From Angustibacter sp. Root456 (lineage in GTDB: Bacteria; Actinomycetota; Actinomycetes; Actinomycetales; Angustibacteraceae): a stretch of 64,000 nucleotides of DNA. The stretch covers positions 169,318 through 233,317 of the forward strand of contig NZ_LMER01000017.1 of the NCBI RefSeq assembly GCF_001426435.1. Direction: 5' to 3'. Positions 24,242-34,059 of the stretch are shown piece after piece. The translations under genes and the position numbers were made by a program. Positions within the stretch are counted from its first letter, which is position 1, and each line of letters starts with the position of its first letter. The notes below the pieces were generated by a model that was not told the DNA's origin, did no database searches, and saw nothing but the letters and a program-made list of their open reading frames with translations.

Positions 24242-25722
24242 GTGAGCTCCTCGCCTGTCACGGCCCAGTAGGCCGCGCTCAGCTTCGACAGGGTCTCGCG
24301 CCACTCGCCGTCCGGCGTCGAGTCGGCCACGACGCCGGCCGAGGCGCGGGTGCGGTACGTCGTGCCGCACCGGAAGAGCGTGCGCAGGCACAGCCCGAGG
24401 TTGACGTAGCCACCGAAGCCGATGAGCCCGAAGGCGCCGGCGTAGAGCTCGCGGCGGCGGTCCTCGAGGCCTTCGATGATCTCCATCGCTCGGATCTTGG
24501 GGGCACCGGTCATCGTGCCGGCGGGGAACGTCGCCGCCACGACGTCCTGCGCGTCGACGCCCGGCACGACGCGAGCGGTCACGTTGGACACGAGGTGGAA
24601 CACGTGCGAGTAGTCCTCGACCACCATCAGCTCGTCGACGTCGATGCTGTCGACCTGCGCGACCCGGCCGAGGTCGTTGCGGCACAGGTCGACCAGCATC
24701 GTGTGCTCGGCGATCTCCTTCTCGTCGCCGCGCAGCCGGCGTCGGGCGTCGTGGTCGCGCGCCTCGTCGCCGCTGCGCCGCACCGTCCCGGCGATGGGGC
24801 GCATCGTCATCAGGTCGCCCTCGATCCGCAGGAACAGCTCGGGGCTGGCGGAGATCATCGTCAGGTCACCGACGGGCACGATGGCCATGTACGGCGACGG
24901 GTTGCGTTCACGCAGCCTGCGGTAGACGGTGAGCTCGTCGACGGCGGACTCGACGGTCAGCTCGTGACCGAGCTGCACCTGGTAGATGTCGCCGATCGCG
25001 ATGTGGCCCAGGGCCGTGGTGACGTCGTCATGGAACCGCTCCGGCGTCGTGGAGTCGGCGACGGACTCGGGCGGGGGCAGGTGCGTCGAGCCGCTGCCCG
25101 GCGCCGGCGCAGGTGACGCGAGCTGCTGCAGCAGCGACTCCACGTCGACCTCGGGCAGACCCTCCCCCTCGACGAGGGTCAGGGTGACCTCGCCGCCCGC
25201 CAGGTCGAACACCGCGACACCGCGGTGCACCACCAGCGTGAGGTCAGGTGCGGCGTCCGGACGGGCCGGGATCGCCCGGGGCAGCCGCTCGACGTGCTGC
25301 ACCACGTCGTAGCCGTAGATCGCCAGGTACCCGAAGCCGAAGGCGCGGGCATCGAGGTCGAACGCACCGAACACGCGCTCGACGGCCCGCGGGACGTCGA
25401 AGAGCGAGCACGTGGCCGTCAGCCAGAGCTCGCCGGACCGCTCGGCCGCGCCCGCCTCGCCCAGCGCCGCGCGCACAGCGCGCACCAGCACCTCAGTGCC
25501 TGCGACGTCGATGCGCTCGCCGTGCACCGAGACCGTCAGGACGGGGTCGAACCCGACGAGCGCCGAGCGCCGATCGGCTGTCGGGCCGGCGAGCGACTCG
25601 AGCAAGAAGACCGCCCGCTCGCCCCAGCTGGCGCGCAGGGCCAGGTAGGCGGCGTACGGGTCGCCCGCAACGGCTCGGTGGCGACGCAGCGACAGCTCGA
25701 GCGCGGATCGGTCCCCAGGCAC
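24238..25722 (-). CDS. Chorismate-utilising synthase subunit, anthranilate-synthase-like (TrpE/PabB family)
   Basis: 494 residues. N-terminal domain carries AVFLLESLAGPTADRRS, the LLES element of tryptophan-sensitive anthranilate synthases. The catalytic chorismate-binding domain has GDIYQVQLGHELTV, NPSPYMAIVPVG, SPELFLRIEG, RPIAGTVRRSG, EHTMLVDLCRNDLGRV and the end block FPAGTMTGAPKIRAMEIIEG. The A in PIAGT is the anthranilate/ADIC-type residue; aminodeoxychorismate synthases of the PabB type have Lys there. Predicted product: anthranilate or 2-amino-2-deoxyisochorismate with the adjacent amidotransferase. GTG 25722 is the start; there is no Shine-Dalgarno and a palindrome lies 7 bases upstream. 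First gene of the cluster operon. Confidence 0.88.
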   Translation of the reverse strand: MPGDRSALELSLRRHRAVAGDPYAAYLALRASWGERAVFLLESLAGPTADRRSALVGFDPVLTVSVHGERIDVAGTEVLVRAVRAALGEAGAAERSGELWLTATCSLFDVPRAVERVFGAFDLDARAFGFGYLAIYGYDVVQHVERLPRAIPARPDAAPDLTLVVHRGVAVFDLAGGEVTLTLVEGEGLPEVDVESLLQQLASPAPAPGSGSTHLPPPESVADSTTPERFHDDVTTALGHIAIGDIYQVQLGHELTVESAVDELTVYRRLRERNPSPYMAIVPVGDLTMISASPELFLRIEGDLMTMRPIAGTVRRSGDEARDHDARRRLRGDEKEIAEHTMLVDLCRNDLGRVAQVDSIDVDELMVVEDYSHVFHLVSNVTARVVPGVDAQDVVAATFPAGTMTGAPKIRAMEIIEGLEDRRRELYAGAFGLIGFGGYVNLGLCLRTLFRCGTTYRTRASAGVVADSTPDGEWRETLSKLSAAYWAVTGEELT

Positions 25723-25729
25723 GTCAGTA

Positions 25730-25742
25730 GCATGTCACATGC
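25730..25742. promoter_or_regulatory. Palindrome at the head of the cluster operon
   Basis: GCATGTCACATGC at 25730-25742 has perfect 6-base arms around one base, in the 56-base space between cobQ and the synthase gene. It ends 7 bases before the GTG. On the minus strand CATGCT, within and beside the palindrome, sits at -12 to -7 relative to the GTG, which suits a leaderless transcript. A repressor bound here would block the operon promoter. Confidence 0.5.
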
Positions 25743-25778
25743 GGCATTCCACCCCCGAGCCGCCTGCACGCGAGGGCG

Positions 25779-27260
25779 TCAGGCCAGCACCGGCAGCCCG
25801 GGGGGCGCACCGCGCTCCACCAGACCCAGCACCGCGTCGAGATCAAGGTGCTCCTCGACCGCGTCGGCCAGGGCGTCGATGCGCTGCTCGCGCGCGGCCG
25901 CGAAGCCCACCGACCCGGGCGTGAACGGCCGCGCCGATGAGCCTGCCACCTGTGCGAGCCAGGCCCGGCGCAGCGCGTCGCCCTCGAGGCTGCCGTGCCA
26001 CATGGTGCCGTAGACCGCACCGCGGCGGGCCCCACCGAGGAAGGGCTCGTCGGCACCGAGCCGCACCCGGCCGTGGTGGATCTCGTACCCGCCGGCCACG
26101 ACGCCGAGCGCCTCACCACGCGGCAGCCGCAACACCTTCTCGCGCTCGAACCGAGTGGTGACGTCGAGCAGCCCCAGGCCCTGAGCGCACGCACCCGCCG
26201 GGCCCTCGACGCCGTCGGGGTCGCTGACCTCGCGACCCAGCATCTGAAAGCCCCCGCAGATGCCCAGCACGGCGCCCCCGCGCGCGGTGTGCGCGGTCAC
26301 CGCGTCGGCCAGCCCCCGGGCACGCAGCCACGCCAGGTCGTCCAGGGTCGCGCGCGTGCCGGGCAGCACCACGACGTCGGCCGAGGCCAGCCCGCGGGCG
26401 TCGCGCACGAACTCGACGTCGACGTCGGGCTCCAGGCACAGCGCGTCGACGTCGGTGAAGTTGCTGACGCGGGGCAGGACGACGACGGCGACACGCAGCC
26501 GCTGCGTGGCCGCGGCTGGGTCCGGGCGCGGCCGCGACTCCAGCGCGAGGGCGTCCTCGGAGTCGAGCCACAGGTCGTGCAGCCACGGCAGGACGCCGAG
26601 CACCCGCCGGCCGGTGAGCTGCTCGATCGAGTCCAGACCCGGTTGCAGCAACGAGACGTCGCCGCGGAACTTGTTGATGACGAAGCCGCTCAGCAGCGCC
26701 TGGTCGTCGGCGTCGAGCAGCGCGACGGTGCCGTAGAGGGCGGCGAACACGCCGCCGCGGTCGATGTCGCCCACGACCAGCGTCGGGATGTCGGCGTGGC
26801 GCGCCAGGCCCATGTTGACGTAGTCGTGGCGGCGCAGGTTGATCTCCGCCGGGCTTCCCGCGCCCTCGCACACGACGACGTCGTAGCGGCTGCGCAGGTC
26901 GTCGAAGGCCGCGAAGGCGGCCCGCGCCAGCTCGGCGCGGCCCGCCACGAAGTCGCGCGCCTCGAGCACCCCGTGCGGGCGGCCCATGACCACCACGTGA
27001 CTGCGCTCGTCGCTGCCCGGCTTGAGCAGCACCGGGTTCATCGCGGCCTCGGGCTCGGCCCCTGCCGCGATTGCTTGCACCCACTGCGCACGCCCGATCT
27101 CGGCGCCGTCGGCGGTGACCATCGAGTTGTTCGACATGTTCTGCGCCTTGAACGGCGCGACCCGCAGCCCGCGCCGTCGCAGGGCGCGGCACAGTGCGGT
27201 CGTCACCACGGTCTTGCCGGCGTCCGACGTCGTGCCGGCGACCAGCAGCGTGCCGGTCAT
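25779..27260 (-). CDS. cobQ: Cobyric acid synthase, glutamine-hydrolysing
   Basis: 493 residues, full length. N-terminal dethiobiotin-synthetase-like ATPase: LLVAGTTSDAGKTVVTTALC (P-loop), VAPFKAQNMSNNSMVTADG, VVCEGAGSPAEINL and the GDIDRGGVFAALYGT site. C-terminal amidotransferase domain from about 255: ADVVVLPGTRATLDDL, nucleophile Cys in AVLGICGGFQMLGREV and His in VYGTMWHGSLEGD. It amidates four side chains of adenosylcobyrinic acid in cobalamin synthesis. The upstream thioesterase gene stops two bases before its ATG, so the two are co-transcribed; no cobalamin riboswitch is visible. Relation to the cluster downstream is probably only positional. Confidence 0.96.
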   Translation of the reverse strand: MTGTLLVAGTTSDAGKTVVTTALCRALRRRGLRVAPFKAQNMSNNSMVTADGAEIGRAQWVQAIAAGAEPEAAMNPVLLKPGSDERSHVVVMGRPHGVLEARDFVAGRAELARAAFAAFDDLRSRYDVVVCEGAGSPAEINLRRHDYVNMGLARHADIPTLVVGDIDRGGVFAALYGTVALLDADDQALLSGFVINKFRGDVSLLQPGLDSIEQLTGRRVLGVLPWLHDLWLDSEDALALESRPRPDPAAATQRLRVAVVVLPRVSNFTDVDALCLEPDVDVEFVRDARGLASADVVVLPGTRATLDDLAWLRARGLADAVTAHTARGGAVLGICGGFQMLGREVSDPDGVEGPAGACAQGLGLLDVTTRFEREKVLRLPRGEALGVVAGGYEIHHGRVRLGADEPFLGGARRGAVYGTMWHGSLEGDALRRAWLAQVAGSSARPFTPGSVGFAAAREQRIDALADAVEEHLDLDAVLGLVERGAPPGLPVLA

Positions 27261-27262
27261 CG

Positions 27263-28048
27263 CTAGGACCGGGACGGCTCAGGCCCGGGGCGCACCGTCA
27301 GCGCCTGGTTCAGCGTGCCGAACGGGCCCGAGACGTCGTGGAGCACGCTCGTGGTGAGGCCGAGGCCGGTCGGCCCGAACGACACGCTGGTGTCGCAGCC
27401 CAGCCACTCCCCCTGCGGCGCACGGAAGAGGTGCGCGGTGAGGTCGACGTTCGGGAAGGCGACGTCGCGTGGGTCGACCCGCACGGTCATGCCGTTGGCG
27501 ATGTCGAGCAAGCCGCACAGGCGGGCGAGGTCGCTCACCGGCTCGTCGACGAGCGGGACGTCGGTGCGCGCCCAGAACCGCGCGCGACCCGGCTCGTCCT
27601 GGGCGCGGCGCACCTCGGCGCTGCGGATGAAACCGCCGGGCCACACGGCGCCCGCGTCCCACGCCGGCAGCTCGTGCGGTGCCGGGATGGACGGCAGGGG
27701 CGTCCCGGCCAGCGCGGCGGTGTCGTGACGCTGCAGCAGCCAGGCGCGCGTCACCACCACCGCCCGGCCCGCGTGCGAGAGCACCGCCTCGACCAGCTCG
27801 ATGGTGCGTCCGGGCCGCGTCACCCGCACCTGCACCGCCACCTCGGCCACCGGCACCGTGCCGAGGATGTCGTGCGAGACGCGGACGAGCTGCAGGTCGT
27901 CGTCGCGGCGTCGGTCGCGGTCGAGCTCCACGCAGTGCACCAGCAGGCCGAGCGCCGGCGCGATGTGCTGCTCGCTCAGCTCCCACGCCCCGCCGACGTG
28001 CTCGGTGGCCAGGAACCGGTCGCCGTCCAGCCGCTCGAAGTACGCCAC
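27263..28048 (-). CDS. Acyl-CoA thioesterase-like protein (double hotdog)
   Basis: 261 residues. Two hotdog-fold halves of the TesB-like/4HBT_3 type: FLATEHVGGAWELSEQHIAP gives the N-terminal hotdog with ALGLLVHCVEL helix, and the C-terminal half runs from about 140 (PVSDLARLCGLLDIANGMTV, FPNVDLTAHLFRAPQGEWLG, GPTGLGLTTSVLHDVSGPFG). Catalytic residues of this family (Asp/Gln/Ser-Thr) are plausible in the C-terminal half. It should hydrolyse acyl-CoA esters; substrate unknown. Two bases separate its stop from cobQ. It might serve the neighbouring aryl-acid pathway, but nothing proves that. Confidence 0.8.
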   Translation of the reverse strand: MAYFERLDGDRFLATEHVGGAWELSEQHIAPALGLLVHCVELDRDRRRDDDLQLVRVSHDILGTVPVAEVAVQVRVTRPGRTIELVEAVLSHAGRAVVVTRAWLLQRHDTAALAGTPLPSIPAPHELPAWDAGAVWPGGFIRSAEVRRAQDEPGRARFWARTDVPLVDEPVSDLARLCGLLDIANGMTVRVDPRDVAFPNVDLTAHLFRAPQGEWLGCDTSVSFGPTGLGLTTSVLHDVSGPFGTLNQALTVRPGPEPSRS

Positions 28049-28251
28049 GGGGTCACTTCATCACACGCCGTCAGCCCGTCACACGACCGGCCTCTGCGCA
28101 GCCGGTCGCGCCGCCGTCACCCTCTTCCGATCAGTGACGCCGCTGGGTTAGTGTCCGCTCTGTCCGATGTGCATGGACGCAAGTGTGGGGGGTACTCCCC
28201 CGCTCAGTACGCCCGATCGGGGGCGGGCATCGATCCCACAAAGGGGAAGCG

Positions 28252-30942
28252 ATGCAGAAGTCGTTCACGCGGCGGCGCAGAACCGTCGCCGCAGTGGCGG
28301 GCGTGGCCCTGGCCACAACCGCGGTGGGGGCCTTCCAGGGCCGCCACGAGCTGCGCGAGAAGTGGCTGGAGCACCAGTGGGAGGGCCGCGGCTACAACGC
28401 GGCCGTCATGGAGAAGGCTCTGATGATCGCCGGCGGCAGCCCCGCTGAGGCGCAGAAGGAGTCCAAGGAGGCGTTCACCATCGCCGACGAGTTCCAGCAG
28501 GCGCGCACCGCGCCGTCCGGGATCGTCGCGCCCGGGGCCTACGGCTCGGCCTTCCGCGAGCTCACGTCCATGCCGCGCACTGCCGGCACCTGGCACGAGG
28601 TCACCAAGGTGCCCTACAACGCCGACGACCCGCGCTACCGCGACTGGTACTCCAACTCCAGCGGTGGTGCAGGGTACGTCACCGGCCGGATCACGGGCCT
28701 GGCCGCCGACAGCGCAAACCACGTGTACGCCGCCGGTGCCAACGGCGGCGTCTGGCGCTCGTCGCAGGGCGGTGGCAACTGGTCGCCCATCGCCGACGCC
28801 CTCCCCTCGCTGAGCGGTGGCGACCTGCAGCTCGCCACCGACGGATCCCTTTGGTACGCAACGGGTGAGGCGAACACCGGCGGCACGTCGTACGTCGGTG
28901 CGGGCGTCTACCGGCTCGCCAAGCCGTCGACTGGCACGTTCTCGCCGAGCGACCGCGTGGGCGGCCAGGAGCTCGAGTCGACGACGATCGGACGCGTGCG
29001 CGGGACGACGGGCTCCACCGTCTTCGCCGCCACCAACCGGGGCATCTGGTACCACTCCGCCACCTCGAACGCCGGCGCCTGGACGTTCGGCTTCGCGCCC
29101 AACATGTCGTGGATGCCGCAGATCAAGGACGACGACGGCAACGTGCTCGTGGCGGCCGGCTCCAACTGGAAGGGCGACACCGCCTCCGGCCCGACCAACG
29201 CGGCGTACAAGAACATCGTCAACGACATCGCGATCGACCCGAAGAACCCCAACCACGTCATCGCCGCCATCGGCTGGCGCTCAGGCGACACCTACAACGG
29301 GTTCTACGAGACGAACGACTTCGCGAAGGGCCCGTCGAGCTGGCACAAGCTCTCAGTGACCCTCGGCGGGATCACCAACACCAGCGACATCGGGTACACG
29401 ACCTTCGCCTTCAGCAAGACCGGCGACAAGCTGTACGCGATGGTGCAGCAGCCCAGCAAGATCAACGGCTCCAGCTCGCTCGCCGGGATCTTCGTGTCGC
29501 GCAACGGCTCGCCAAGCGGTCCGTGGAACCAGATCGCCAACCAGCAGCAGCTGCACAACAGCGGCTCTGCCCTCGACCGCAAGGGTTACGGCGTCGGTGT
29601 CCAGGCCTGGTACAACCAGTTCCTCGCCGTCGACCCGGCTGACTCGGGCCACGTGTGGGCAGGCCTGGAGGAGGTCTTCGAGACCACCGACACCGGCTCG
29701 CACTGGAACGCGGTGTCGCCGTACTGGAACTTCTACTTCCCGTGCTGGAACATCGACGACGAGAAGAACACGTGCCCCCTCGCCGGGCACCCCGACCAGC
29801 ACTCCGTGACGGTCGGAACCAAGAACGGCGCGCCGTACGTGTTCTTCGGCAACGACGGCGGCGTGTACAGCCGCCCGGTGCACGGCCAGGTCAACCGCAA
29901 CGGCAACGCCACCGACCTGCAGTCGGAGTCGGCCGACGGCACGATGGACGCGCTGCAGTACTACTCGGTGTCGGTCGGAAAGAACCCCGAAGGCGGCGGC
30001 GTCGTCGTCTCCGGCGGCCTGCAGGACAACGGCGTCTCGAACCTGTTCGCCGTGAAGCCGGACGGCAGCAACGCCGACACCGAGATGGGCTCCAACTTCG
30101 GTGGTGACGGCGGCGACGGTGCCGCCGACCCCGCCAACGGCTGCAACCAGCTGCAGGAGTACGTCGCCCTCGCCATCAAGATCACGAACAACTGCGCCAA
30201 GAACCCCGGCGCGCTCAGCGAGGACGACGCCACCAGCCGGAGCCTCGACCCGGGTGACCCGTCGCCGCGGTTCATCGCGCCGATCGCGATCGACTCGAAG
30301 GACTCGAACGGGTTCATCACCGGCGGTCAGTACGTCTACACGTCCACCAAGGGGTGGGGCATGAAGGACGCCTCGGAGTGGACCAAGGCGTGGGACCTCG
30401 GCGTGGGCCACTCGGCCACCGCGGTCGCGATGCACGACGGTGTCGGCTACGTCACCTGGTGCGGCCCCTGCAACAACAGCGGGTTCACCCGGGGCGTCGC
30501 CACGAACGCCGGAGGCAAGTGGCACGACCTCACGCTGCCGGCCGACTTCCCGAACCGGTACCTCGCCGGCGTGGGCGTCGACCCGACGAACACCGACCAC
30601 GCCTACATCGCGGTGAACGGCTTCTCCCGCCGCTTCACCGAGGGTCCGGGCGCCGGTGTCGGCCACGTCTACGAGACCGAGGACGGTGGTAAGACCTGGA
30701 CCAACACCTCGGCGAACCTGCCCGACGTGCCGGCCAACTCCATCCGCCAGCTCAGCAACGGCGGGGTCGTGCTCGGCACCGACCTGGCGACCTTCTACCG
30801 CGCCAAGGGTGAGACGCAGTGGCAGGTGCTCGGCACCGGCCTGCCGACCACCACGGTGATGGACGTCGAGAGCGGCCCGGACGGGAACGTCTACGTCGCC
30901 ACGCACGGCCGCGGCATCTGGAGCATCGCTTCGCCGAAGTGA
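28252..30942 (+). CDS. Large secreted BNR/VPS10-type beta-propeller protein
   Basis: 896 residues from ATG 28252 (AAGGGGAAG at 28241-28249). Signal peptide MQKSFTRRRRTVAAVAG followed by a hydrophobic run. The rest is WD40/YVTN-like propeller with repeated sialidase/sortilin blades: VWRSSQGGGNWSPI, VFETTDTGSHWNAV, VYETEDGGKTWTNT each hold the S/T-x-D-x-G-x-x-W Asp-box, together with DPxNPxHV strand starts. Such proteins are annotated as glycosyl hydrolase BNR, xyloglucanase-like or VPS10 domain. No catalytic acid pair of GH74 can be pinned down, so enzymatic activity is uncertain. Extracellular polysaccharide or protein binding is the likely role. Stand-alone gene with a strong terminator. Confidence 0.85.
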   Translation: MQKSFTRRRRTVAAVAGVALATTAVGAFQGRHELREKWLEHQWEGRGYNAAVMEKALMIAGGSPAEAQKESKEAFTIADEFQQARTAPSGIVAPGAYGSAFRELTSMPRTAGTWHEVTKVPYNADDPRYRDWYSNSSGGAGYVTGRITGLAADSANHVYAAGANGGVWRSSQGGGNWSPIADALPSLSGGDLQLATDGSLWYATGEANTGGTSYVGAGVYRLAKPSTGTFSPSDRVGGQELESTTIGRVRGTTGSTVFAATNRGIWYHSATSNAGAWTFGFAPNMSWMPQIKDDDGNVLVAAGSNWKGDTASGPTNAAYKNIVNDIAIDPKNPNHVIAAIGWRSGDTYNGFYETNDFAKGPSSWHKLSVTLGGITNTSDIGYTTFAFSKTGDKLYAMVQQPSKINGSSSLAGIFVSRNGSPSGPWNQIANQQQLHNSGSALDRKGYGVGVQAWYNQFLAVDPADSGHVWAGLEEVFETTDTGSHWNAVSPYWNFYFPCWNIDDEKNTCPLAGHPDQHSVTVGTKNGAPYVFFGNDGGVYSRPVHGQVNRNGNATDLQSESADGTMDALQYYSVSVGKNPEGGGVVVSGGLQDNGVSNLFAVKPDGSNADTEMGSNFGGDGGDGAADPANGCNQLQEYVALAIKITNNCAKNPGALSEDDATSRSLDPGDPSPRFIAPIAIDSKDSNGFITGGQYVYTSTKGWGMKDASEWTKAWDLGVGHSATAVAMHDGVGYVTWCGPCNNSGFTRGVATNAGGKWHDLTLPADFPNRYLAGVGVDPTNTDHAYIAVNGFSRRFTEGPGAGVGHVYETEDGGKTWTNTSANLPDVPANSIRQLSNGGVVLGTDLATFYRAKGETQWQVLGTGLPTTTVMDVESGPDGNVYVATHGRGIWSIASPK

Positions 30943-30954
30943 CCGCAGCCTGAA

Positions 30955-30992
30955 CGCCGGTGGCCGTCCGCAGCAGCGGGCGGCCACTGGCG
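30955..30992 (+). terminator. Hairpin terminator after the BNR protein
   Basis: Arms 30955-30971 and 30976-30992 pair over 17 positions with three mismatches or wobbles and a 4-base loop (agca), starting 13 bases after the stop codon. No U-run, as is common for actinobacterial terminators. It separates this gene from the ATPase operon that begins near 31150. Confidence 0.65.
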
Positions 30993-31149
30993 TCTGCCGG
31001 CAGCCCTAGCGGCCGAGGGCCGCCGCGCGCTCGGACCATCGCTTCCCAGCGGTCGGCGCCGCGCACCTGCCGTTCAGCGGACCTTCGTCCCAGCCAGCGG
31101 CCCCGGCACCGACCCATGATGTGGGCGTCGGCCCAGGACGGTGGTGGCG

Positions 31150-31587
31150 ATGACGACGGCGCGTGACCTGCTCGAGCGCTTCCGTCCGGCCGGCGCGCCC
31201 GGATCTCCAGCGGCAGCTGGGGTGCCCGCCGACCGCGAACGGTCGCTGCGTGAGGAGCTCGAGCCGGTGCTCGACCTGCTCTCCCCCACCGAGTCCGAGT
31301 GCGACAACGCGCGCCAGCAGGCGCAGGCCGTCGCCGACCGGCTGCGCGCTGACGCCGCCGCCCGCGTCGCCGCCACGCTCACCTCGGCTCACCAGCGAGC
31401 GGAAGTGGCCCGGACCGAAGCCGCCGCCCGACAACGACGACATAGCGACCACGCCGCCGCCGCCGAGCTCGACGCAGCACACCACTGCGCGGCCACGGTG
31501 GCGAGCCGCGCCGCCGAACGCAGCCCGGCGCTGGTCGTCCGGGCCGTGGCCGCGGTGCAGCGGTTACTCGACGAGGCGCCGTCATGA
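31150..31587 (+). CDS. V/A-type ATPase peripheral-stalk subunit (H/G-like)
   Basis: 145 residues from ATG 31150 (a GTG at 31141 would add three). Almost entirely Ala/Arg/Glu-rich helix with long heptad stretches (about residues 35-125: EECDNARQQAQA-like pattern through ALVVRAVAAVQRLL), as expected for the coiled-coil partner of subunit E in the peripheral stalk. No catalytic motif. It is the first gene of the ATPase operon and overlaps the AC39-type gene by four bases. The assignment to H/G is by position and composition. Confidence 0.65.
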   Translation: MTTARDLLERFRPAGAPGSPAAAGVPADRERSLREELEPVLDLLSPTESECDNARQQAQAVADRLRADAAARVAATLTSAHQRAEVARTEAAARQRRHSDHAAAAELDAAHHCAATVASRAAERSPALVVRAVAAVQRLLDEAPS

Positions 31588-32076
31588 GCGCCGGCTGGGT
31601 GGCCGGTGGGGTGCGCGCGCAGGCGATGTCGCGCCGCCGCCTCGGCGAGCAGGGTGCGCGCGACCTCGTGGCGACGGCCGATCTCACGGCCGCCGTCGAC
31701 CGGCTCGTCGCCTCCCCCTACGGCCACGACGTCCGCCGCGGCATGGATCTCGCCGCTGCTCAGCACGCCGTGAGCCGAACCTACCTGTGGAACCTGCGCG
31801 TGCTCGCGGGGTGGCTGCCGAGGCCCGGCGTCGAGACGGTGCGGCTGCTGGCCGGCTGGGCCGAGCTCGCCAACCTCGAGCACCTGGTGGCGACCTTGCG
31901 CTCAGGCGCCGGCCCAGCCGGCCCCGTCGGCCCAGCCGGCCCCGTCGGCCCAGCCGGCGCGGCCACGCTTGGCCCGGCGCCGGTCGTCGGGCAGGTGGCC
32001 GCCCTCGCCGCTGACGCCTGGCTCACGCGGGCGGCCTTGGCCGCGACGTCGCGCGCCCAACCGCCGGAGGTGCTCG

Positions 32077-32090
<14 letters not shown>
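31584..32090 (+). CDS. V/A-type ATPase subunit C (AC39 family), shortened
   Basis: 168 residues, about half the usual 330 of the AC39/AtpC subunit that caps the central rotor onto the proteolipid ring. GGVRAQAMSRRRLGEQGARD and LVASPYGHDVRRGMDLAAAQ match the start of actinobacterial V0D/AC39 proteins; LWNLRVLAGWLPRPGVETVR LLAGWAELANLEHL the following helix bundle. A Gly-Pro-Ala/Val repeat (residues about 110-125) interrupts it, followed by a helical end. The family repeat normally occurs two or three times; here only one copy is evident. ATG 31584 overlaps the previous stop. Confidence 0.72.
31911..31958 (+). repeat. 18-bp tandem repeat encoding GPAGPV
   Basis: GGCCCAGCCGGCCCCGTC occurs at 31911-31928 and again at 31929-31946 without change, followed by two thirds of a third copy. 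It encodes the collagen-like GPAGPVGPAGPVGPAG inside the AC39-type subunit. Exact copy identity suggests recent slippage. Confidence 0.85.
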
Positions 32091-33827
<1,737 letters not shown>

Positions 33828-33828
33828 C

Positions 33829-34059
33829 ATGGGAGGCATCGCGGTGCTGGGGGAACGTACCCGCATCCCCGACCTGGCGGCTGGCGGAGCCGTGGCCTAC
33901 ATCGCCGACACACCGGAGGACGTGCGTCGCGCGTGGACCGAGCTGCTGGTGGACACCGCCGTGGTCGTGCTGACACCCGCTGCGGCACAGGCACTCCATG
34001 ACCAGCTGGAGGTGCCGCCAGCTCCGGACCGGCCGCTCGTGGTGGTGATGCCGTCGTGA
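33829..34059 (+). CDS. ntpF: V/A-type ATPase subunit F
   Basis: 76 residues, compared with about 100 for typical subunit F. IAVLGERTRIPDLAAGGAVA is the family start (VIGDxxxxxGFxLAG), then DTPEDVRRAWTELLVDTAVVVLT, equivalent to the TEexA region, and it ends DRPLVVVMPS, the xPxVxxIPS end of the family. Sits one base after K and overlaps E by four bases. It is part of the central stalk that links D to the proteolipid ring. Confidence 0.87.
   Translation: MGGIAVLGERTRIPDLAAGGAVAYIADTPEDVRRAWTELLVDTAVVVLTPAAAQALHDQLEVPPAPDRPLVVVMPS

Noticed and set aside
26000-28050. Cobalamin riboswitch upstream of cobQ
   Set aside because: The gene directly follows the thioesterase gene and no B12-box-like sequence was found near either start.
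28160-28251. Possible riboswitch or cyclic-dinucleotide aptamer before the BNR protein
   Set aside because: GGACGCAAG and a G6-TACT-C5 hairpin are present, but the rest of no known aptamer consensus could be traced by eye.
27194-28423. Long plus-strand open reading frame opposite cobQ and the thioesterase
   Set aside because: It is antisense to two well-supported genes, has Arg/Val/His-biased composition and no recognisable domain; GC bias at third positions makes such frames common here.
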